This document shows positions 51,901 through 63,900 of a DNA stretch of 64,000 nt, one piece after another. How positions within the stretch are numbered: the stretch's first letter is position 1; each line of letters opens with the position of its first letter. This DNA comes from Dicaeum eximium (taxonomy: Eukaryota > Chordata > Aves > Passeriformes > Dicaeidae), in the NCBI GenBank assembly GCA_013396995.1, contig VWZP01001599.1, positions 696,206 to 760,205 of the forward strand, written 5' to 3'. The notes beneath the pieces are model-generated. The model was given only the letters and a program-made list of their open reading frames with translations. It had not been told where the DNA came from and made no database searches. Position numbers and translations under genes: made by a program.

Positions 51901-54900
51901 CATATGTTTGTGACTGGGGGCCCTTGAACTACTTCTGCTCTAGGCCAGCTGCTCAGTTAGGATTGGAATGAAGTTAGGTTGACCTAATGGCTTGGGTCTC
52001 AGCAACTGGCCTTTGGGTTTGGTTTCAAGTATAGTCCCAAAACAGTGAAGTTCCTTGCTGCTTAAAATATTCAGCCTTTTCACAGAGGCTGGCAGGATTG
52101 TTGCTTTTTCACAATACAGCCCTAGTCTGCTGACCTGGTTAGCTGTTGCCCGTGGGGTCTACAACCTAGATGGCCAGCTCCTTCTGAATAGATCCTCTCT
52201 GCCTTTTGTAGGTGTGCTCTGGCCCCCTTTAAAATCATGTTCAACAGAGACACTGCACATGCTGGCCTTATTTGCCTTTTTCATTCTTTCTGTCCATGGC
52301 AATCAGCAAGGCTTGTACCTAAGGCCCTCTGGTTCTTCTTTTGAGAAAAAAGAACGCTTCCCATCCCCTTCTTAAAAATACAAGACTAAAATGTTGTTAG
52401 TTTTAAGGTAGGTGTAAGCTCTGCCTTGCTAACCCTTGTTCAGTCCAAATGGCCCTTGCAATTGGGAGCAGCAGTGTGTTAATTCACTACCACAGGATAT
52501 ATGCCTAGGGAATGTCAGTACCTACTTGAATGTCAGATACAAGTTCAGTACAAATGCTGGACCACTGCAGACATGGAGCTGTTGATTCACAACCTGTGTC
52601 TTGAGTTACCATGTTAATTCTTGTTTGTGGTTGCCCAGTTTGTCAAGGTTTGTCAGCATGACAAAATAGTAGTGTGGAGTTTTTGCTTAAGATCTGAAAA
52701 CAAGCACAATTGCTATGATTTTCCAATATACTGTGTTATGATGGATTCTTACCAAGGGCCTTAAAAAACGTTTTTGTATCTAGAATATACTTGATACCAT
52801 GCTACATTAATTGGTTTAGCAGGAACTTTTTGTATAGAAATTAGTTGAAAATGCATTTGTACCAATTCTGATTCATGTGTTTTAGGTTACGCAGGCGGAC
52901 TCTGAAATGCCAAGAAAAATATCATGTGGTGTGCTGCTCCCAGCTGCAGAGAGACATGGAGCATGCTCCCAGTTTGTTTCAGGGGAAAGTGACAATGGTA
53001 ACTTCTTGGTGGGCTAATGGTTGTCTCTAAGCATTTATAGGCTAAAGTAAACTTTCATCAGTGTCTGTCTTAGAAATGCAGTCAAGTCACGGTGTGAGCG
53101 CAGACCATACCAATGAACTGCTTACTGTTTGTTAATTAATGCCAGTAATCACAGCACTTGCTGGCCAGTTTATAAAGGAAGTTCTTTGCATTATTTGTGT
53201 TCTTAGGGTGAGTATCTAGTCTTTTTGATTCAGGTTCTTGTTTCATAGTGATGATAGCGTATGTCTATTAGGACTGACCTTTCTCAACATTTAACATTCT
53301 TAGATGATAATGCAGCAGAAGACAGCTGTGATCTGGTTTAGCATTTTTGTCCCCCCTGGCTTAATCTTTGATAGCATTTTGATAGCTTTATGTTGTGCTT
53401 TGCCTAGGAGCTAAAGTAGGACTACAAGTACAGGGGTTTTTGCTGAGGATTTCTGCCTGTAGTTTGTGACACTGTCTCTTGAGTGTCTTGAGCAAAACTT
53501 TACAAGCTTCCAGGAGCTTCAAATGTAGTTGTTAACTATTTGTCATGGACTTCTGCTTAGACAAGAATTCTGATAAGCTAGGTTTAGGATCAGTGTGAAA
53601 AGATGGTAAGACGTGGTTGTGGTAATCTTTCTAAGGTCTTTCCACACTGCTGGACCACCAGGTTTACTGAAATTGAATACTGTTTGGTTTTTAATGCTGG
53701 TTTGGATTTTTTTATATAAAAAAATTTTATTTAAATATAAAATTCTTAATAGTTTTGAGTATTCTTTCATATACTTATTAGTGAGAGAACTCAAACTGTA
53801 AAATGACTTAAGCAGAGGATTTGACAAATATAGGTGGGATTATGGGTTTGGAAATGATTTAATGTTGGACAAAATTAAAAAAAAAATTTAAAAAATATTT
53901 GGAACTATGTTATAAATGTAGATTAAAATCAGACATTTGTTTCTGTTGTTCCCCTGCAAGCTAAACCACAACAATCTGATGAACACTGCCTTGTGTTTTT
54001 ACCTTGTTAGACATATTATATGAGGTTCCTGTGTCTGCACCCATGCTTTCTTAGTCCCATCAATGGAAAGGAAAATGCTCCTCAATATTAAGCACTTGTA
54101 GAATAATCACAGTCATAGTGCTGTTTCATGATCATTCATTACAGCAGATCAGCTTTGGCTTTTGAAATAATCCTTTTAGAAAGCAGGATTCAGCTCCTCA
54201 AAAGGACTAAATATTTTAATCTTGTTCTGTTAACAAGCATGACCTTACTGCTTCGCATATATTGTCCTAGTTCTGTGATAATTATTTTTTAAACCCAAGG
54301 TGCATGATGGGAACTGTGCATTGTTCTTTTCTTGTATACTAAGACACGTGCTGCGTGATGAGGTAAATGGAATGTTCAGTATTGAACTCTTGATTAAATA
54401 ATGCTTAAATATTTCATCGTATGGACACATGCTACAGTGTAAGCTTTCTTAGCCAATCATGTTATGATACACAAATACTTAGTTGTAGAAACTACTGATG
54501 TTGAATGCAGTAAAAGGTACCCACAATTTAAAAAACTAACATTTCCCAAAATTTTTTTCACTTCCAGGCTTCTTGGAAAAACCCAACAATTCACAGGTAA
54601 GTATTTGTTCATGTCAGACTGACTACTTATTCTGCTCATAAATAGTTTGTAGTTACTTTGAATTTGGTGTTTACCAGTGGATTGTCTTTCATAGCTGAAG
54701 ACTGCCAGATCTGCTTTGGCAATGAATGAAACTTCTCCTGGAAATAGGCAACAGAAATCAGGTACTATTTGCCTTAAGTGGTTCTGGGCTTAGCTTCATA
54801 ATCTTTTAGGAGTATTTAATAAGGCATCTGTTTTATGTTTTGCAGATCTATTGCAGGAATTTGATTTAGAAGATGTTGATGATATTGAAGGTATTCATGA

Positions 54901-57900
54901 CTCTCTCTTTGTCATGTTCTTTCATGGACAGACACATTGCAATTGCAAATATTTTCCTAATTTTAAATTAATGGTTCTAACAAGGTGTTCTGGAAGCAGG
55001 ACTACTGAAATATGCACCTGTACATGTTTGCTCCTTCCTCTTGTGTCCCCTTTCATGATGCTGGCTTCCTCCAGCATGCATGTTGTCATCTCCCCTTTCC
55101 AGGCAGTCCCAAAGATGGAAGAACGTTGTTGCCATGTGTCTTTCCTGCCTTTTCCCTTGTTCTCTGCCACTTACACAGAAATGTCAAGATTGATTAAACA
55201 CTGTGAAATAGATCATATGGGCTCCAGAGATCCTAAGATCTATCTTGAAGTCTGAGACTTCAAACTCAACATAGCTGTTGTTGAAAACTTCTCTGATGGG
55301 CAAGACTGAATAGGAGTTTGGGTTGCTTTTGATTACAGCAGTCTTGATAGTGATATCTTAGGACACTTTCTGGAGTAATTTCTGTGATGCTACCTACAGA
55401 TGTTCCTCAACCACCAGCACATCAGTCTGTTTTTACTGCTGGCTGAGCCTTCATCTGCACCAGCAAACAGCTTGGTATTGGGATATCTATAAGCATGAGT
55501 AAAGTCTAAAGCTCCTCTTGTTGAAAAACAAGGAAAAGGCAAAATGCTTGTGTTCCTTGTAGAACATTATCCTTAGATAATCCCTAATTATTGCTGTTAT
55601 TATTGTCTTTAGTATTTATCAGACTATCTGAAATGCATCAGAGTTACCAAGAGATCGTCATAACAACCCTGTGAAATAAGTGCTGTCAATCCACTAATAA
55701 CTGTTGTGTAATGCCTTGTGCTGAAGTACCCAACCATCAAATCTACAAAAATATCTCAGCAATTTTACCCAGAAGTGAGGTGGGAGAAAAAGGTTGTTAC
55801 TTTGCGCTGTGTAACTTGGGGTCAGAATTTACCTCTGGAGACCTTTATGACTGAGGAGCTCAGACTCCAGTTCAGACATAAAGTTGTAACTCTGAGCTTG
55901 TATCAAATGCTAAGAACCCTTCAAGGAATGAAGGCTTGCAGAAGTACTCACCTAAAGCAGAAAATGCCAAGAAGTGAGGTTGTGCACTTTTGTATTCTTA
56001 TGATGATAATCATCTATTTTTCTCAGTCTTGCTAATTTTTCTTGTGGATATTGTGTCCCTCTTTAGCAGTGAAAGTTTTTCTCACAAATGTGATTCAAGA
56101 TGTACTCTAAATGTAAATAAGTAGTATTAGGTCATGCTGGTTATCAAAATAAGTTTTCTCACTGTAGGTGAGTACTCAGGATCTACTTTTCATATGTCAT
56201 CAGCAGCTGAAAAAGAAGATGATAAAGATGCCATTGAAAACTATGGAGTGTGGGTATGTAACACCAAAGATTTTGAATTAAGAGTCTGAATCAATAAATT
56301 GCATTATACACTGTAAAGCAAAGAATTATATATTATACACATGTAAAGTGAAGAAAACTTAGAGTCAATGAATAATTCTGGAGAATCCTGTAGATAAATG
56401 ATGTATAACAGCCTGAAGTAAACTGGGATGCAGTCTTCTTATGGTGAGGAAAAATCCTTATCATTATATTGGGTACTTGCTGTTACACTAACTTGTTTCC
56501 TTCTGGTTTGCGTAGACTTTGTTCAGTTTTCTTCCTTTTGCACGGTGCTGAGAAACAGTGCAGTCAAATTCTTTTTTTTCCCTATGCAAAATGCACATTC
56601 AAGTAAAGAAGGAAATTTGTCTATAGTATGCTGATCTATTTGCTTAAGTATGCCTGGTCTTCCACTTTGTAACAGAAGAAGAAAAAAAAATTAATTTTGT
56701 GACCTCAGTGCTTTCACTGTCTCTGCAAGATATGTGCTTGTTTGGCCATCTTAGTAAGTGTTTGAAAAGGTTTTTTTCAGAGGGCTTTTAGACAGGAATA
56801 AGGCAGGCATCCTGTTTGTATTGGGCTTAAAACAGGAGAGGGAAAGGGCTGGATAGAGGAGTCTGGAGTCTTCTGTAGCACCTTAAGGGACAGTGGGGCA
56901 AATTACTTCTACCCCACACCCAGGTATGATGAAAATGGAACATGCTTAATATTAACAGGCAGAGCATGGAACTTAGGCCTGCTGGAAGATGGTAGTGGTT
57001 GGGCAGTGAATTTGGGGAATGGAGAGGCTGAGACAGATGGTAGCTGGCTGAGCTGCTCCTCCCCTGTTCTGAAAGCAGGATTTTTTGCAGAGAGAGAAGG
57101 GCTTGGGTAACATGAAGAAAGAGAGGAGTTGGATGGTCTTAGCCCATTGGGATTAAGGCTGCAGGCCTGTATGGGAGACACTAGGAAGCATATGGAGAAA
57201 GGAGCATGTGAGGAGCAGGGTGTGGGGTCAGGGACACGAGGACATGAGGAGACTGGAGGGCAGGTGGGGTTGAGTGAGGCATGGTATGGTTTTCACCATA
57301 AGTTTGGGTTCCTGACTTTTGGAATGAGGGAAGGAATGGACAGGTTTCACTAATGCTTTTCTTTGGAGCTTGGAATGAAATTTAACGTTTCTGCACATAA
57401 GGTGAAGAAATAGGCCCAGTTCTCCATATGGTGGACAATAAAAAGGTTGTCATTTTCATTAACACTGTATTAGCTTAGCTGGCAGGGGATGGTAAAATGC
57501 CAGACAGTAGAATAATGGAGGAAGGAAGGAGGAAACGTTGGCAATTGCAAAGAAAAATGGTATTAAAGCAATAAAACATGAAAAAGTAAATTGCTTTCTG
57601 ACAAAGGCCGCTGGTTACAGAAAGCAGGCAGACCTAAAGGTAAAAGTAACCCTCATCTAGACAAATCCAATCCTAGAAAAGCTTTTGTCTCTAGAAGTCC
57701 TAGTAGCTAGTAAGTCCTTTATTTTTAAGAAAAAGGTGAGTCAGTGAACCTTTAATTTAGTATCCCTTGATTTATATTATAAAAATTGCTTTCAAAATAT
57801 TTTGATGCTGTTATTTCTGTCACATGATAGGATGAGTTTGCAATGGAAATTACCTAGATTAACTGTAACTTCCTTTTTTTGGTGATCTTTTTGTCTGTAC

Positions 57901-60900
57901 CTGTTTACTTAAGGATAAATATATTTTAGAATCTACCAACTTGATAGAAAAAACAGCACATGAAAATCCGACTGACAAAGCAGAAGTTTCACATCAGGAA
58001 GCCCTAACAAAAAATGAGGAATCGCACAGTGCTGACAAGCAGTTAAACCTAATACCTTGGGAAGAAAGATATGAAAGAATGTGGGTTGAAAATGAGAAAA
58101 GGGAATTGAAAACAAATTTTAAAAATATTACAGCAGAGCTGAAGCAGTTGTTTGGTGAAAGTGAAGCTGGGAAAACTACTTCCCTTGTGGAAGAAATACC
58201 AGAAGATGGCTTTGCTGAAGAATTGAAGAGTTGTCACATTATTTCATCTCCTGTGACAGAATCAAGTAATAATTTAGAAAGCCAAGGTGAATTTGGAGAT
58301 ATTAAATTTACATTAGGTGGAAAAATACCCAAAATAGAAATTGTATTTCCAAGTCTTGGTGTTCTTCCTGATCAAAATAGCTTAAAGACAAATATAGAAG
58401 ATACCTGGAATACAGATGAAGAAGCTAGCATTAACAATGTAGATAACAGAAAGGTGTCTCTAGCAAGAGGAGAGAAAAAGAAAATGCCTACTATGGAAAC
58501 AGAAGAGAATGATAATGGAAATAGTAAAAATACAGAGGAAGGTCCTGCTTACTCCCTGAGACATAGTTTAAAATCAAGTATTTTGGGTGACATTTCTAAT
58601 ATTCTTCCTAAAATAAGACCTCTTTGTACATGTGATGAAAGTGCACATTCTATAACAGAAATGAAACTTAAAAAGTACTCTGGATTTAATGATGATGTTC
58701 CCAAGGACTGCCTTATCAACAGTAATACAGGAGAAACAGGTACTGACAGTCTTTTCACTAGTGCTCAGGAATCATGTGCCATGCTGGAAAGGAATCTTGA
58801 TGAAGAGCTAAAACGAGATATGGAAAGATTTAAGAGTAAGGTAGGAATGCTGCAAACAGTGTTCCTGGCTTTGGAGAAAGAGAAGGTACAGCTGCAGAAA
58901 GAGGTAGTTCACCTGCTACTGCTTATTCTTTGGTCTTTCTCCATATCAATGGTCCTGTTCACTTCAGCTATTCATCATTGAATGAAGATGTTTTGTACAA
59001 ATTAATTGTTGTTTGAATAAAAATACAATATTTATGCATAAAGAGAGCAGTGTAGAGTTGCCTTTTCCCCTTTTTCAGAAAACACAGAATTCGCACTGTT
59101 GTTACAGTTTAACACTATGTGGCACTCAGTTCCAGTGTAAGAAGTTGCCACTTCATTGACATAAAAAGAAGTGCACACAATTAAATCAGTTTTGATTCTG
59201 AAACAAAGAATGAAAATAGCTTCTGAACAGGCTCTTGACTGAACTTCTCATTTGCTGTGATTTCTGCATGATGTGTCTTCATTGCCCTTCACTTAAATTC
59301 CTGTTTGCTGTGAGTTGAGTTGTTTCTGCTTGTGGGTTTGGAACCTTTTTCCCTACTGCCCTACCTACCCTCCATGGAGGAAGCAGTAACCAAGCACACT
59401 TCCACTTGATTTTTTAATTTCTCTTTTTATAGCAAACATTGTGCAGTCCTTCTAACTCTTTAATCCATTACATTTTTGTTGTTCATGTTTTAAGGTACAC
59501 TGTTGTTTTCTTTCTACGGACTATGTTTCTGTTACATCATAGGATCATGAGTGAAATTGAAGTACTTTCAATGACAACACACTTTGTAAATGTAATATTT
59601 GTGAAAATACTTGTCTATATTTTTTTTCATTTTATACTTCTTCCAAGGTAAACCCTGAATTATTCAATCTTGGATATTGTGTTTCTCTTTTATGGAAATA
59701 CTGACTAATACTTGAAACTTAACTTTCTTTTTGTAGGTTGAGAAGGAAAAAAGCAAAGAAAGATGTTTCAATACACAGACAGTGGCAAAAGAGGAAAACA
59801 TTGATAAATTAAATACACCACCAGGCAATATTACTAATCAGCAAATGAAAGAAAAGCTTACAGTAAGGAGGAATGAGTGTTTGAAAATGGAGAATGAAAA
59901 CACTACAGAAGAAAAAGTCAACAAGAATTTTTCACCTGAGGAGAGGTCAGAAATTATTAAAATGCCAATGAAAGTATAAACTAAAGACATGATCTCTAAT
60001 TCTTATTTGTATGATTACTTAAGTATCTTTTAGGTTTTCTAATATTGTACTAGTTGAAGCAGTTTCTTTGATGCTGAAAGCAATACTGAGTAGTCTACTG
60101 CTTCACAAACATTTAAGAAAAACACATTTTTTTTAGGAAGAGGGAAAAGATATTACCAAATGAATATTAAAAGTTTGAAGGAGGCATTGATATTTTTATG
60201 AAATCCTAAGCAGAAGAGTTTTTCTGTCAGTTCTTCAAAGGAATCTCTGCTCTTAATACTTCTCTAATGTGGATATAAGATACCACCTGAATCTAGTGCA
60301 GGTTCCACATTCCCCCTTCATTCCTAGGCCAAAGTTTTTTAAATACTTTTAAATACTCCACAATCCTTGGAGTTAAGTCTGTGTTTTATCAGAGATCTCA
60401 GCTGTTTCTGGACGTCATCTTATGTCTGTTTCAAATAAATATTTTCTGTAAAGTTACTCAATTGGTAATCTTTTTCTTTCTGTTTAATGTAGTGAGTTTG
60501 CCCTGAATCATGACGTTGCAAAGAAAAATAAAGGACAGACTTCAAAGCAGAAGGCTAATCATCAGATGAGCTCTTCCCATGGGAATGATTTTCAAGTACC
60601 AGATGATAGCAGTTTCAGTGAAACATCTCAAGAGGAAGGAAGGTACTGAATATAAGGATTGCTGTAACTAAAACTTACTTACTGATAAAAATTGACCTAA
60701 AGCTAAAGGTAAGTTTTTTGTAAACCTGATGTGCACAGTGGTTTTTGTTACTTCATGTGACAATATGGCTTGATGCCTTTTGTGTTCCAGAACACATCTT
60801 TTTTGCTTTATGGGCTTTGAACATCTTAGCCAAGTTCATTATAAAGACTGTGCACAAGTGCTGAAAAATTACCTGAAGGTCAGTGTATACATAAACGTAT

Positions 60901-63900
60901 ATTTTTAAAAAGGGAGAGGAGAAATTTATACAAGAAAAAAGTCGCTATTTCATCACATGCATCTTAGGATTTGAGTTTTTTGGTTTTTTTTCTTCAGATG
61001 TATGTCTTTTTGACTTCTTGCCTACTCAAAATTGACTGGGGGGGGCAAAATGAGAAACAGAAATTGTCGACAGGGTACAAGCAGTGTTCAGCAATAGCTA
61101 AAACACTGGTGTGTTGTCAACACTGTTTTGGTCAGGAACGTAACACACAGCATTGTGTGAGCTGCTTTCAAGAAAATTAACTCCATTTCAGTCAGCCTAA
61201 GTACACTATCCAAAATTACAGTTCTTTGACCTGCAAGGGAAAGAGAACTAAACCTCTAGTATTAAACAGACATAACTATGTATCTGTATATCTCCATGTC
61301 TGTAGCTTTATGATTCCTATCACTTTGAGTGAACAGTTATTTCAACTATTTGCTTAATATCTTGTGAAAAAAATAATTTTCAATAAGGATGATAATTTTT
61401 TCCAGTATTCACCTACATCTAAAAAAACTCTTGTATTAAATTTTACTTTAATTCCGTCTTTTAAAACAACTTTAGATATAGTTCTCAATGCAGGATAAAC
61501 ATTTCAGAACTGAAATAAATTTCTGTTTTCCAGACCTGCAGCAAAAACAGCGAGTGAAAAGAACAAGGTACTGTAAAATTAGTTTCTTGATAAATAGTTT
61601 CATCAGCTTTTAATCACTTAGATGGAATCAATCAGATATGGACTGTGAATGAAAGAATGAATCACTCATGCATTTGTAACATTACATAGTTGTATACAGA
61701 AAATACTGTGTTGTTTGTAGGTCAGCATACAAATGGATGTAACTGATGACCTTGATTTAACTCACTCATCTGACACATCATCAGAGGATGTCAAATTACC
61801 AACATCCACCTACAAAGAGGCTGTGTTGCTCTTAGAACAGCTTACTGTGGATCATACAGGTATGTTCTAAAGTCACTTTTTCCTCAGATGGTACAAGTTT
61901 TTCTTTTAAAACATGGTTTCTTTGTGTGCACTCCTAGGTATCTTGGTTCATTTATATTTAAGATAACACCTCCCCACCACCCCCTTCTCACTGACCTCTG
62001 TGTATAAAAAGCAGCTCTTTTTCCTATTTGTTTCCTTTTCCTTTGCCTGAGTGGTGGTTTTGTCTTCTCCTAAATATATTTTTCTGAGATCCCACCAGCA
62101 TGGCTGAAAGGCTCAGCTGTGCCCTGCAGGGGGTCCATTGTTTCTGTCTGGCATGGGGCACCCCTGGCCTCTTCTCACAGAGAGCTCCCACTGCCTTCAG
62201 TCTTCCCAAAACCTTATTACCAAAACCTTATTACCTACACCAAATCAAATAATTTACACATAAGAAAGTATTTATGCATATGTGCATCTTTGTCTTCTCT
62301 ATCTCAAAATAGGTTCTGCCATTTTACTGAAAATCCAAAACATACTTCTTAAATACGAGCAAATAATAGAGCATGAAAAAAATCGGTATGCAGCCGTCTG
62401 GAGAGAAGTAAGAAAGTTGGAAAGTGAAAAGGAGGAATCAAAATTAATAGCAGAAGAGACTCAGGATTTGAAATCCATATTGGCTCATCAAGAAGTGGAA
62501 TGGAAAAGTGATATCCAAAGCCTTAAGTGTGTAATCTTGTGTTCTTATGTGTTACCTTGTCAGTGTTAATGTGCCAGAAGGTGCTGATGATACATGTGAT
62601 GCATGAGAAGCTTGTAGTCTTTTGATTTTCTGTATTTTGAATGCCATGGGTAAGTTATGCTATAAAGGAAGGATGAAATGTCAGGAAAAATCACCTGGGT
62701 ATTAGTGCCATCTAAAATCATCTGGATGCTTTCCCTTTTTTTTTAATAGTAAGAGAAGAGAACAAGAGAGTTTGTATGGGAAAATGAGATTTACAAGAGA
62801 GGTGATTTATATGAGATGTGTATGTTTCTGTCTTTGCAGTTTCTGTTGATGTATAATACTAGAAATTCAGGTAACTCCACAGAGTGCAACTCAGAAGTGT
62901 TTAGAGAAGCATAGAGTGCTTATTTGCCTGCATGTTTGCTTATTTGAAAAGCCAAATTCAGGGTTGCCCCATTCTCTATAATCCTGAGCTAGACTTGAAT
63001 GATGTGAGATTTTTTAGCCACTGTTTACTTCACTTCAGACAGGAGTAGCTGGTACGCACCATAGGAAATTCAGCAAGAGCAAATGCAGAGCCTTGCTCTC
63101 GGGAAGGAAGATCCTCTTGTGGTAATATCCTGGGGATGGGATGGCCTGGCCAGGGAGCTTGCTGAGAAGACCTTGCTGGTCTTGCCAGAGCAAGATGAAC
63201 ATTAACCAGTATGAGCTGGCATCTGAGGAAGCCAATGGCAGCAAATCAGGAGATGGAAGGGAGTGATTATTTGCCCTTATTCGGTGTTTACTGAATGGCA
63301 TCTAAAACACTGTGTCCAGTTTTTGGCCTTCTAGTACCAGAGGGATCTTAATTGATATGTGTGGGTTCAGCAGAGAACTAGCAAGCTGGTCAGGGAGCAG
63401 GAACACCAGTGATGAGAGGCTGAGGGAACTGAGCTTTGAGTTGTGCCTGCTGGTGTGTGGAAGAGGATCATGAGGAAGACAAAGCCAGTCCCAGCTTTGC
63501 CTGCATTGGACTCTAGCAGTTTGTCATGGTTTAAGCCCAGCTGGCAATTACACCCCATGCAGCTGTTCACTCACTTCCCCACAAGTGGGATGGCAAGAAG
63601 AGAATCAGAATGGTAAAATAAAAAGTTGAAAATCAGAGTAAAAATATAAAATCTGAAAATATTTTAATGTTTTCATGGCTTGAGTTGTTTCTGCAAGTTC
63701 ATGGTTTAGAATATCTAATTTTTATATCAGTGCTTTAGTTTATCAACTATACTGTTAAATCCCAGGTTTACTTTGAAACAAGAAGAAGAAAAGAGGCTCA
63801 GAGTAGAAACACTGTATGAGAAAACAAAAGAAAAACTCAGAAGGAAAGAAGAGCAATATTGTAAAGAGACGGAGGAGAAACAGCAACTTGAGTTACAATC